A stretch of DNA of 64,000 bases from Blumeriella jaapii. Taxonomy: Eukaryota > Ascomycota > Leotiomycetes > Helotiales > Drepanopezizaceae. The DNA lies in contig VWND01000069.1 of assembly GCA_009599575.1 (NCBI GenBank), positions 682,001 through 746,000 on the forward strand. The letters run 5' to 3'. Under the pieces are notes generated by a model. The model was not told where the DNA came from, ran no database searches, and saw only the letters and a list, made by a program, of their open reading frames with translations. The translations under genes were made by a program, and so were the position numbers. Below, piece by piece: positions 35,572 to 45,761 of the stretch. Each line of letters starts with the position of its first letter. Position 1 is the stretch's first letter.

Positions 35572-35700
35572 TAAAGCTTTGAAATACTTCTACGAAAAGT
35601 GTTTTATTAATCTAGAACTAAGTCTACAGGAAACGAAAGAATAGGCTGTGACCTGTGTGGTCCGTGTTTAATAATGGCCTCAGGCCATCAGGCTATCACA
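35572..35700 (-). repeat. LTR of decayed retrotransposon (right copy)
   Basis: Partner of 28,053-28,181. It ends CTATCACA, probably the more original terminus. A purine-rich GCGAAGGGCACC lies just inside the left edge and could be a polypurine tract or the complement of a primer site. Confidence 0.88.
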
Positions 35701-36764
35701 TTTACTGTTGTTATATCAAAAAAACACCGAAACTTCGAAAAAACAACGATATAGAAAAACCAAGCATATCATATGATCATATCACAGCACCGCACATCAC
35801 ATCATGCCATTTCAGCTGGACCAACGGTTGCATGACCACCAACAACAGTCGGCTGCTCCGTATTCAGCCCTGACAATTTTGCCTTCTCGAAGTCTGACTT
35901 TACGAACACAATGGAGAACCATGCCGCCTGTAGGGGAAGGGCTCAAATAGCGGATCTTTCGTTATGTATTTCTTTTACATCACTGCTTTCTCGAGGGTTT
36001 CTTGGATGTAAAAATCCCCAGCTTAGCACGTTTCCAATGCCCTGCGGGAGGCTTGAGGTTGCGCAGTTCCACTGCCCCTTCCAGACGTTAAATAAGTAAT
36101 ATTATTATTATCATTATTAGCAAATTAATCATTGCACTTCACGTCATTTCACCATAACCAACCTTACTGTATCAGAACCACCGAAACGGGACATAACAAT
36201 GATACAGAAAAAGCACAAGATTAGATACATGCAACTACCAAGAACGACGCTTATCGCGTGACAAAGACGCGCCAAAACGTTGGTGTGTGCGCTCGACTGT
36301 ACAATTATCCATTGATCGACTATCCATCTTGCCCCTTCTCGCCCTCCCCTCCCCTTCACCCTCCACCTAACCTTCCTGTGTTCAAAAACCCGCAAGCAGA
36401 TAAGTGCAAAATTCTCCATCACCACATTTCCTCCAGCCCCGAGCCCCGAGCGAGACGCATCTCCTTCCGCCCTGCTTCACCTCTCGTGGAAAACACCATT
36501 CCTATTTCGCCGTCGTTCCGCGTGTCTCTCCGCGTGTCTCGCACGGTCTCTCGCATTTACGATCCAACCTTCCGTCGTCTGATCGGTATAATACGACATC
36601 CATCGATGCCCGCCCACCGCCACTAGAGGAAAAAAAGAGCCCCCCCAAAAAACCAAAAAAAAAAAACAGCCAAAAAATCAAAGCCAATATGACCGCGCCT
36701 CGCTATATGCATTAAACATTTTGAAAGGGCCATCCGCTGAAATCCCCCATCACCGATCCCCACG
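35701..36764. other. Intergenic between retrotransposon and ubiquitin-ligase gene
   Basis: Holds copy B of the diverged repeat. A shorter internal duplication is also present: 35,715-35,770 resembles 36,170-36,225, both containing TATCA, ACCGAAAC and GATA-AGAAAAA. The remainder is the probable 3' UTR of the ligase gene. Confidence 0.5.
35900..36100 (+). repeat. Diverged dispersed repeat, copy B
   Basis: Partner of 25,310-25,490 in the same orientation. This copy keeps higher GC than copy A, so it has suffered fewer C-to-T changes. Confidence 0.6.
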
Positions 36765-38994
36765 TCAAGAAGTCTGGTTCCGCGGAGGCAAAGGAGGCGT
36801 GTCAGCGGTTCCCTGACTCGCCACCTCGGCCAACCTCCCGTCCGCGAGCCCGCCCGCGCTGCCATCAAACACGAACGGGCCGACGTCGTTTCGCGGCGTC
36901 ATGGGCCCCTCGGCTCCAGCCGTGGGACTCGGGGTGCGGGTGGGGCGGCGCTCGGGACCGAGATGCAGAGGGCCACTGCTCGCCCTCCCCACCGGCTTGC
37001 GCACGATGTGGACCGCGGCGACCGTGGCGTGGCTGAGCGACGGCTCGGGGCCGGACGAGGGCAGCGGCGATCCGCGCCCATCCCTCTCGACGGCCGAATC
37101 ATCGCTGTGCTCGGCATGCTCGACATCGCGGTGATCGTCGTCGTCGTCGGCTGCCAAGAGGCGCGCCTCGTCGGGGATCGTGGTGGGACGCGCCGGCGCG
37201 GGGGGGGCCGAGGCGGCCACGGCGGCGGGCCGAGGGGCTTCCGACGCGGGCTGGGGGTCGGGGCCGTGGTCCGAGTCGGCGGCGTCGACGTCCTCCCACG
37301 CGGCATGGGCGAAGGGATCGTCCAGCTCGGCTTCCAGGTCGGAGACGTCTCGGCAGTTGGGACAGGTGAAGTGGGGCCACATCGGGCCGTTGATGATGAC
37401 GCGGATGCACTTGTAGTGCCAGGTGTGGGAGCAGGGGGCGACGAAGAGGGATTGGCAGGGCTGGAAGAGACGTCAGTGGACCGTTTCGGGCGGCGCGGGG
37501 CGGACCGGCGCACGCGGGGGAGCCGGGGGAGGTCCCACGGGACCATCGGCCCCCGCGGGCGCGCGTCGACGGCGGAGGAAGCAGGGAAACACTCACCGCG
37601 ATGGGCCCCAGGCAGATGGAGCAATCCTGCGAGGATCCCGCGGCGGTGGATTTCGGCAGGTTGTTCAACTCTCGCAAGCGCTTGTGTGCTTGCACGCTGT
37701 GGCCCTGGGTTAGCGATGAGCCTGGACCGAGGGAGGGCCGGACTCACTTGAAGCTGCTCGGTCCATTCTGCCAGCCCTTGTTCAACTCGATCCGGATCTT
37801 GACGCAGCGGAAGATCATCTCCTCGCCGCCCTTGAAGTCGATGCCCAGCTGCACAATGTCCCCGTCGTTGATGGGGAATGGTTTGGACTCGGTGCCCGGC
37901 GAGCTGAGGCGAATGTGGTTGAGGAAGGTGCCCGACGAGCTCTTGACGTCGCGGATGAACCAACGGCCGGCGGCGCACCAGAACTCGCAGTGCCGCCGGC
38001 TGACGACCTTGGACTTGAAGCCGACCGGGGCCGACGAGGGCACGTTGGCCGCGGGAGGGGGGTGGTTGTCGCGCTCCGAGTACCGTCCGACCTTGATCAC
38101 CTCCTTGCCCGTCGGCAGAATGCGGGCCATGGGGCTGAAGATCAGCGATGGCCGCTGCGCTCGCGGATCCTGGTGGGCGGAGAAGCGGATGGAGGGCAGG
38201 GTGGGTGGCGCGGTGCCTCCGGCTCCGGCGCCCCTGGCACTCACGCCGGCATCCGTCGCCGGCGCGGGCCCGGGGTCGAGGTGTCCCAGGCCCGTGGCGG
38301 TCGCGGACGAGGTCGTCGCCGTCCCGGCCCCGTCGGCGGTGCGCGTGCGTGCCATCGACGCGGTGTGATCCGAGGTCCGCGCCGAGGGGTGGCTTCCCGA
38401 CAGCAGCACGGCCGAGGACGAGTCGGTGGCCGTCGACTGGGGCTCCGTCGCGATGCGCGACACGGCACTCTGTCCTCCGACGGTGGGCAGCCAGCCACTG
38501 GTGCTTCCCAGCGGGCTGTCGGCGCTGCTGATGCGGGCAAAGGGGATGTCCGAGGGCGCTGCCGGGGTGGTCGGGGAGGAGGAAGAGGAGGAGGAGGTGG
38601 TCGTCGTCGTCGTCCTCGTCGTCCTCGTAGGTTCGGCGGAATCTCTCGCGGAGGCCGGGGCTGGGTAGCTCGTCGATCGAGCCAGAGTTGCTGGGCGACG
38701 CGGGGGGTGGGTCGAGGAGGTGGCGCTGGGGTGGCTTGAGTTGTGGTTCTGGTCGTGGTTCTGGTTGTGGTTGTGGTTGTGGTTCTGGTGATGATGGCTG
38801 CTGCTGCTGTCCCGCGACAGAATGTGGTTCTGCGTGTAGCTGCGTAGATAACTCAAGCCGCGCAAGCGACCCGTCCGGCCCGGGGCAGCAGGAATCGGCG
38901 AGACCGGGGTGGGCGCGGCCGACGACATGCTCTCGCGGTTTGGCAGCCAACCCTGATTCCACTGCTGCGGCGGACTGGGAGCAGCGGCGTACAT
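36765..38994 (-). CDS. dma1: FHA-RING E3 ubiquitin ligase, Dma1/Chf type
   Basis: Phosphothreonine-binding ubiquitin ligase; yeast relatives (S. pombe Dma1, budding-yeast Chf1/2) restrain septation and mitotic exit at the spindle checkpoint. Three exons (38994-37748, 37696-37597, 37460-36765) sum to 2,043 nt, or 680 residues. The N-terminal 290 residues are disordered with His/Asn-rich repeats (SYTQNHILSRD, HNHNHNQ). The FHA domain (about 300-405) shows VGRYSE, SRRHCEFW and SSGTFLNH. The RING finger (about 435-480) has DCSIC, APCSHTWHYKC and CPNC, all eight metal ligands being present. A long acidic and proline-rich tail follows. Codon use is extremely GC-rich compared with genes left of 24 kb. 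The upstream Met-rich open frame is translated polypurine repeat and was not used as the start. Confidence 0.92.
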
Positions 38995-39612
38995 TGTGGG
39001 TGTCGAGGGTCGAGGGTCGAGGGACGGTCGAGTATCGGTCGAGTGTCGAGGGGGAGGAGAAGGAGGAGGAGGAGGAGGAGGTCCCAGACGCGAGATGAGA
39101 CGGCACGAGCACCAGGATCCGTGGGAGACGGGGGGGGGGGGGGCGGGGGAGGGAGGGACAAGGGGAGAAGAAGAAGATGATGAGGAAGAAGAAGCAGAAG
39201 AAGCAGAAGAAGGAGAAGAAAAGAAGAAGAAGAAGAATAAGAAGTAGGAGAAGAAGTAGAAGAAGAAGAAGTAGAAGAAGACGAAGAACCCGAGCCAGCA
39301 CCAGCACACGAGGGACGTCGCAGTAGGAGAAAGCGACACGGGAGTTCGAGGGCGGCTGGAGCGTCGTCTCGTCGGATCAGCAGTCGTCGGGGTTTCTTAT
39401 CTCACACACCGCGGGCGTTCAGCGCCGGGCCCTCGCGCGCGGGCTGGTCGGCGGGGATGGGGATCACGAGGGGCGAGAGGCTGACGGGGGAGGGGAAGGG
39501 GGATAGGGGTGGTCGAGTCGAGTCGAGTGGAGTCGCGTCGAGGATGGACGAGGAGGAGGAGGAGGATGAGAGGAGGAGGAGGAGGGTGGAAGGACAGCGA
39601 GAGAGACGAAGA

Positions 39613-39648
39613 GATGGATGGATGGATGGATGGATGGATGGATGGATG
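39613..39648. repeat. GGAT tetranucleotide microsatellite
   Basis: Nine perfect GATG units. Confidence 0.95.
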
Positions 39649-39985
39649 TCTGGACACTACAAGACCAGACTGTCCAGTAGCGTAAAGATCACGTGCTGCG
39701 CGTGGTGAGGACGGGATGGGGATGGGGATGGACGGATGGACGGATGGATGGTCAGTTAATACATGTACAGCACAGCACAGCACAGTACTGTTTAATGCGG
39801 TACAAAGGCTCAGTCGGGATACACAGTAGTACTGTACATACTGTATGTACTACCGTACATACACACATACACCAACACACATACACTACCCTCTCCAGAC
39901 ATGGAGTCGCGACGGAAATGGAATCGCGGCTCGACTGGCGGCTCGACTGGCGGCCCGGAAAGATCGGGGTCGGGCGAGACAAGCC

Positions 39986-40084
39986 ACCTGATTTCAAGCC
40001 ACCCAATTCAAGCCACCCAAATTCTAGCCACCCATATTCTAGCCACCCACATTCAAGCCACCCATATTCAAGCCACCCAATTCG
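39986..40084. repeat. 16-bp minisatellite, AAGCCACCCAWATTCW type
   Basis: About six to seven copies of AGCCACCCA followed by an ATTC/ATTT segment, with small substitutions between copies. Confidence 0.85.
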
Positions 40085-40679
40085 ATGCCATGCCATGCAC
40101 GCCGCGGCCGGGCATCCCCGTCACCACGTGCTACGGTCCAGATCGGGGTATGTACAGTACGGTACAGCACCGTACTGTATGGTACGTATGTATGTACTTT
40201 ATGTGTCTATATGTACTGTACGTGTAGACGTATGTGTCTACACATACAGTACAAGTCTACATATACAGTACAACACAACACCGATGCGAGAAAAGAAAGA
40301 GCAGAGCGCCACGGTGGAATGACAGCGTGATCCTCGAGAACTACGAGGGCCGAAGGACCAGATACCGTACGGTACAGACGGTACGGGGCTGTATCTACGG
40401 TACGGTGCAGACGGTGCTGTACTGTACTGTACATACCGTAATGACGGTCCATCGCGACACGGTGCGCGGCCAGATCACCTGATCTGATCTCGCCCACCCC
40501 ACGACCCCACCACGTGACCCTGCCACGGCCGCCCACCCACCCACGCCTGACGACGCGTCGACAAAAAAGTTGGAGAGATTCGATTCTTCTTCCACCATCA
40601 CCACCACCACCACCACCACCACACAACGCAGACCACGCCCTCTCTCCCCCCCCCTCCCTCCCTCCCCCCTTCCTACATC

Positions 40680-42458
40680 ATGCTGAAGGGCGCCTCCTCC
40701 ACAAGGGCCCTCGCCCGCCCAGCATCTTCATTTCCACGCAGACCCGCGACTCGTCCCAGCCTCGTCGCCCCGTCCTCGCTCCACCACCACCGCCAGAAGC
40801 CTCGCCACCGTCGTGGAAGGCATACAGAAAGTACGTGCGCACGCCGCGCCGAGAGAGAGCGGCCACCCGGCGCAGGGCTGACGGGAGCATCCCTAGGACC
40901 CGACCGAGCTCGACCAGCTCTCCACCCTGCCAAATGGCATCCGCGTCGCCACCGAGGCCTTGCCCGGCCATTTCTCCGGCGTCGGCGTCTTCGTCGACGC
41001 CGGCTCCCGATACGAGAACGACTACCTGCGAGGCACCAGTCACATCATGGATCGGCTGGCCTTCAAGTCGACCCGCAAGCGGACGAGCGACGAGATGCTC
41101 GAGGCCCTCGAATCGCTGGGCGGGAACATCCACTGCGCCTCGTCGCGCGAGGCGCTGATGTACCAGTCCGCCACCTTCAACTCCGCCGTGCCCGCCACGC
41201 TCGCCCTCCTCGCCGAGACGATCCGGGAGCCCCTGATCACGGCCGCCGAGGTCGACGAGCAGATCCAGACGGCCGCCTACGAGATCGGGGAGATCTGGTC
41301 CAAGCCCGAGCTGATCTTGCCGGAGCTGGTCCACATGGCGGCCTTCCGCGAGAACACCCTCGGAAACCCCTTGCTGTGCCCGCGGGAGCGGCTGGGCCAG
41401 ATCACCCCGCGCGTCGTCGAGACGTACCGCCAGACCTTCTTCCGGCCCGAGAGGATGGTCGTGGCGTTCGCGGGCGTGCCGCACGACGAGGCCGTGCGCC
41501 TGACCGAGCGGTCGTTCGGGGACATGCCGAGCACCGAGACGCCGGCCGGCGTGGCCCCTCGCCCTCGCCGGACGCGCGCCCGTCCGAGGCCTCTTCGGAT
41601 GCCCCCCCGGCGGCCGCGGAGCGCCCGGGTCTGTTCTCCCGCGTGCCCTCGTTCTTCCCGCGGGCGCCCGACCCGGCGCGGGCCGCGGGCGGCCCGTCCC
41701 CCACCGATCTCGCGCAGCCGTCCCGCTACACGGGCGGCTTCCTCTCCCTGCCCAACCTCCCGCCGCCCGCCCACGCCGCCCTCCCGCCCCTCACCCACAT
41801 CCACCTCGCCTTCGAAGCCGTGCCCATCTCCTCGGGAGACATCTTCGCCGTCGCCGTCCTGCAGACGCTGCTCGGCGGCGGGGGCTCCTTCTCCGCCGGC
41901 GGGCCGGGCAAGGGCATGTACTCGCGGCTCTACACCAACGTGCTGAACCAGCACGGCTGGGTGGAGTCCTGCGTGGCCTTCAACCACTCCTACACGGACT
42001 CGGGCCTGTTCGGCATCAGCGCCAGCTGCGCGCCGGCCCACGTGACGCACATGCTGGACGTCATGTGCCGCGAGCTGCAGGCGCTGACGCGCGAGTCGGG
42101 TTACCAGGCGCTGCAGCCGTCGGAGGTCAACCGGGCCAAGAACCAGCTGCGTTCGAGCCTGCTCATGAACCTCGAGAGCCGCATGGTCGAGCTCGAGGAC
42201 CTCGGCCGCCAGGTCCAGGTCCACGGGCGCAAGTGGAGCGTGCGCGAGATGTGCCGCCAGATCGAGGCGCTGACGGTGGCGGACCTGCGGCGCGTCGCGT
42301 GCCTCCTCGTCTCGGGCCTGGTGCGGAACCCGGGCCAGGGCAGCGGCGCGCCGACGGTGGTGCTGCAGGAGGGCGAGGAGCGCGGCGTGACGCGGGCGGC
42401 GTTCCCGTGGGCGGAGATCCAGGAGAAGATCTGGAAGTGGAAGTTGGGCCGGAAGTAG
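40680..42458 (+). CDS. mas2: Mitochondrial processing peptidase alpha subunit
   Basis: The non-catalytic alpha subunit of the matrix protease that removes import presequences; it binds the presequence and works with the beta subunit. A presequence-like N-terminus is followed by an intron at 40831-40896, then DPTELDQLSTLPNGIRVATEALPGHF. The substrate-gating glycine loop GGGGSFSAGGPGKGMYSRL and the C-terminal blocks (QHGWVESCVAFNHSYTDSGLFG, NRAKNQLRSSLLMNLESRMVELEDLG) are intact. Two frame changes are needed. One lies between 40,680 and 40,777, before RSLATVVEG. The other is near 41,551, in the variable Pro/Ser loop after FGDMPSTETPAG. A 38-bp GT-AG segment (41551-41588) could serve as a tiny intron for the second, but single-base assembly indels are likelier. 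The total is about 571 residues. The gene is very GC-rich. Confidence 0.9.
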   Translation: MLKGASSTRALARPASSFPRRPATRPSLVAPSSLHHHRQKPRHRRGRHTESTCARRAERERPPGAGLTGASLGPDRARPALHPAKWHPRRHRGLARPFLRRRRLRRRRLPIRERLPARHQSHHGSAGLQVDPQADERRDARGPRIAGREHPLRLVARGADVPVRHLQLRRARHARPPRRDDPGAPDHGRRGRRADPDGRLRDRGDLVQARADLAGAGPHGGLPREHPRKPLAVPAGAAGPDHPARRRDVPPDLLPAREDGRGVRGRAARRGRAPDRAVVRGHAEHRDAGRRGPSPSPDARPSEASSDAPPAAAERPGLFSRVPSFFPRAPDPARAAGGPSPTDLAQPSRYTGGFLSLPNLPPPAHAALPPLTHIHLAFEAVPISSGDIFAVAVLQTLLGGGGSFSAGGPGKGMYSRLYTNVLNQHGWVESCVAFNHSYTDSGLFGISASCAPAHVTHMLDVMCRELQALTRESGYQALQPSEVNRAKNQLRSSLLMNLESRMVELEDLGRQVQVHGRKWSVREMCRQIEALTVADLRRVACLLVSGLVRNPGQGSGAPTVVLQEGEERGVTRAAFPWAEIQEKIWKWKLGRK

Positions 42459-42801
42459 GCCGCAGGTAGATGATACCCGGGATGTATGCCCAGCACGAAG
42501 ACTGCGTGTGTTTTGGGGGGAGGGAGGGTGTGTTTTTGGGGGTGGGGAGGGAGGGGCGTGTGGTGAAATGGCACGCGAACGGAAACGCATCTGTACGAAT
42601 AGACTCCTGTCCTCTACCGTGCTGTATGTGTGTATGTGTAGATGTAAGTGTATCAACACCCGCCTTACTGTGCTGTACAGTACGCATATCTGTATGTACC
42701 TATGTATGTATATATGTATGTATATATGTATGTACCCATGTATGTACCTATGTACCTATGTATGTACCTACCTAAGTCTGTATCCGCTAGACGTTAATCA
42801 A

Positions 42802-42843
<42 letters not shown>
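42802..42843. repeat. CTA trinucleotide microsatellite
   Basis: About 14 perfect ACT/CTA units. Confidence 0.95.
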
Positions 42844-42897
42844 CTATGTCTGTATGTCTGTATGTATATACCTGTATCATAAAGGTACATGTATCAA

Positions 42898-43078
42898 AAC
42901 ACCCACCTCACCCGCCTCACCCCCCTCACCTCACCCACCTCATCTCACCTCACCCCCCTCCCCCTCACCCACCTCACCCACCTCACCCACCTCACCCCCC
43001 TCACCCACCTCATCTCACCTCACCCCCCTCCCCCTCACCCACCTCACCCTCCTCCTCCCCCTCCCCCTCACCCACCTC
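42898..43078. repeat. CACCC/CTCAC compound minisatellite
   Basis: Irregular copies of CACCCACCTCAC and CACCCCCCTC, with a longer duplicated block (42,932-42,971 resembles 43,006-43,045). Confidence 0.85.
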
Positions 43079-43727
43079 CGCCGCCGCGCCTCCGCGCCTC
43101 CGCCACAGCGAACAGTCCCACACGAGAAAACTGGGATATTCTCATCATCATCGCACCCCGACAGGCCCAACAGGCCCCGACAGGCATCTTCTGTTTTACT
43201 TCTCATCGCGGTGCTGTGCTGTGCTGTGCTTGGAGATGGAGTGGAGTGGAGTGGAGTGCTTGGAGATGGAGTGGAGTGCTTGGAGTGGAGTGCTTGGAAA
43301 TGGTATTTGAGATGGAGTGGAGTGCTTGGAGATGGAGTGGAGCGCTTGGAGATGGAGTGCTTTGAGATGGAGTGGAGTGCTTGGAGATGGTATTTGAGAT
43401 GGTATTTGAAATGACCTTTTTCGGGTTTTTGACTCGCTAGCCAGATTTTTTGGTGTGTTTTTTTGGGGGGGAGGGGGGGGGGATTTGGAAAAACAATGGA
43501 GGGTGGGAGAAGGGAGGGAGGAAGGGAGGGAAAGAGGGAGAAAGTGAGAGAGAGGGGGGAGGAAGGGAGGAAGCAGAGGGAGGGAGGAGGTAGGGAACGG
43601 GGTTGAGGGAAAGGTATTGGATTCGGAAGAGGGCGGTGGGCGGTGGGCGGTTGGACTATGGTACTGTGGGCTTGTTTGCTTGCTTGTATTTCTTTGTTTT
43701 TTTGTTTACTTGTTTGTTTATCTGTTT

Positions 43728-43914
43728 ATCTGTTTATCTTTTATCTTTTTATCTTTTTATCTTTTTATCTTTTTATCTTTTTATCTTTTTATCTTTTTAT
43801 CTTTTTATCTTTTTATCTTTTTATCTTTTTATCTTTTTATCTTTTTATCTTTTTATCTTTTTATCTTTTTATCTTTTTATCTTTTTATCTTTTTATCTTT
43901 TTATCTTTTTATCT
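43728..43914. repeat. 8-bp satellite (CTTTTTAT), about 23 copies
   Basis: Near-perfect array with the same unit length as the TTGTTCAC array at 26.2 kb but an unrelated sequence. It yields a spurious LSFYLFIF repeat peptide in three frames. Confidence 0.95.
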
Positions 43915-43962
43915 TTGGTATCTGTCTGTTTATCTGTGTGTTTATTTATGTTTGGAAAGAGG

Positions 43963-43963
43963 G

Positions 43964-44001
<38 letters not shown>

Positions 44002-44111
44002 GAGAGAGAGAGAGAGATGAGGAGGAGAGAGGAGAGAGAGAGAGAGTAGGAGGAGAGTAGAAAGAGAGAGAGAACCCTCTAGAAGGGAGAGAGAGATGAC
44101 CCCTCGGAGGA

Positions 44112-44157
<46 letters not shown>

Positions 44158-44193
44158 TAGAGGATGAGAGAGAGAGAGAGAGATAGCTCGAGA

Positions 44194-44289
<96 letters not shown>

Positions 44290-44290
44290 T
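43963..44290. repeat. GA dinucleotide tract
   Basis: About 320 bp of GA runs broken by AGG, ATG and TCGAG interruptions. Purine-only over long stretches. Confidence 0.95.
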
Positions 44291-44327
44291 AGATAATATA
44301 TAGTGGTAGGTAGTACTCTAGTAATAG

Positions 44328-44446
<119 letters not shown>

Positions 44447-45761
44447 GTAGTGGTAGTATTATAACAAGGGATGGATGGGGGTTTTGACGTACGGCAGGCA
44501 GGCAGGCAAGTAAGTAGTTGGAAAACGAAAACAAGAAAAACGAACATAAAAAGATTTGAAGAAAAGAAAAAATTACGAAAGAGGGAAAGAAAGGGATTAT
44601 GTACAGTGCAATGCAATGTACAGCACATGTCCAGTACATCGGCAACCCGAAATCGTTGTCCCTGGTACAGTACCGTGATATCGTCGAGCCGTGAGCGAAC
44701 TCAAGCGATCCGTAGGTTTCGTACTGTATATGTACAGGATAACGTAACACGACCTGCCAGCAAAGTCACTATTAAAGAAAAGTTGAAATAAATTGTAATA
44801 TTTGATCAAAGCCTGATTTCCCGGATTTGGATCAATATCGACCTCCGGATTCTCAAGCAAATTCCTCTAGTGAAAGGAGCTTGATATACACACGTAAAAC
44901 TGTTTGGCCTGGGGTAATTCCAGAATCTTCCTACGAGAAGGTGGAAGGAGCTGGGCTTCGCTGACGGGCTCTTGCAGATGTTTAGGCCATGCCGTTTTTG
45001 ATGGGACGTGTTCTTACGGCTCCGAATGTACGGAGAGAGGGGGAGATCAGAAACCGTGGGAATGCAAAGTATGTATGTACGGCATGGAAATTGGGAGAAG
45101 ATGGGATTTGGTAAATGTAGGAACGAAATCGAGGCTTTTGTTAGGAGAAAGGATTTTCGAAGATAGGTAGGTAGGAAAGGAAAGGAGAAGAAATGAAAGG
45201 TAGGTGAACATATGGATTGGTTTATCCCGTAATGTCAACAAAAATCTTTCAACGCTTAATCCTGTCATACCTACCGTATCTCTTAACTCCAGAACAAAAG
45301 ACTGCAAGCGTCAGATGGGGAAAAGGATGGGAAAGAAAGAAAAGAAAAAAAAAAAAAAAAAGAAAAAAAAAGAAAGAACGCCCCCTGCGTTTGATCAAAA
45401 GATAAAAACATCATGCGATATGTGTGTACGCATGTATGAGGTAGGTATGTACCTATGTATGTAAGTACTTTTACATATGTATAGGTACCTTGTATATACC
45501 TATGTATGCATGTATGTATACATGTACGTTCCCTTCCCAAGAAAGAAAATTCCAACTTTCGAATTCATGTCTTTCTTAGTTCACAGCTCAAAGCTCTACC
45601 AAACTTCCTCACATCTTTCTCCCAAAAGCAATGTATGCTCATTTAAGAATGCCCTCAATCCCATACCTTCCTCGTCCTCCCTTTCTGTCCTCCTCCCCCT
45701 TAGCCACCAAATCTTTCCCTCAGACTTCACCAACCAGATCCCCAACACCAACCTTCGCCCA

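Larger units (their letters stand above)
28053..35700 (-). mobile_element. RIP-degraded LTR retrotransposon, about 7.65 kb
   Basis: Two direct 129-bp LTRs bound about 7.4 kb of extremely AT-rich sequence with stops in every frame. CpG is still fairly common, whereas C followed by A (and its complement TpG) is strongly depleted. That is the expected mark of repeat-induced point mutation. The length fits a Copia- or Gypsy-type element. No reverse transcriptase or integrase motif can be read with confidence. Asn/Gln-rich and Lys-rich fragments on the minus strand at 33.6-35.4 kb could be gag-derived, which would place the 5' end at the right, but this orientation is weak. A target-site duplication was not certain: CTTAC and TTTAC flank the ends. 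Confidence 0.85.
38995..40679. other. Repeat-rich intergenic, two promoters
   Basis: Contains a GAA/GAG polypurine tract (39057-39290) upstream of the ligase, a poly-G run (39130-39142), a GGAT array, a 16-bp minisatellite and a cluster of GTAC-centred palindromes (40140-40440). A CAC run (40596-40622) precedes the MPP-alpha start. No gene. Confidence 0.65.

Noticed and set aside
36899..39307. 802-codon minus-strand ORF overlapping the ubiquitin-ligase gene
   Set aside because: Shadow frame in GC-rich DNA; the FHA and RING domains lie in the spliced frame.
41277..42659. 460-codon minus-strand ORF over MPP-alpha
   Set aside because: Antisense shadow caused by high GC; no domain.
43603..44060. 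Three overlapping ORFs with LSFYLFIF repeats
   Set aside because: All three frames of an 8-bp satellite are open; no gene is implied.
44904..45170. 88-codon Cys-containing ORF
   Set aside because: No signal peptide, no family, and it sits in microsatellite-rich spacer.
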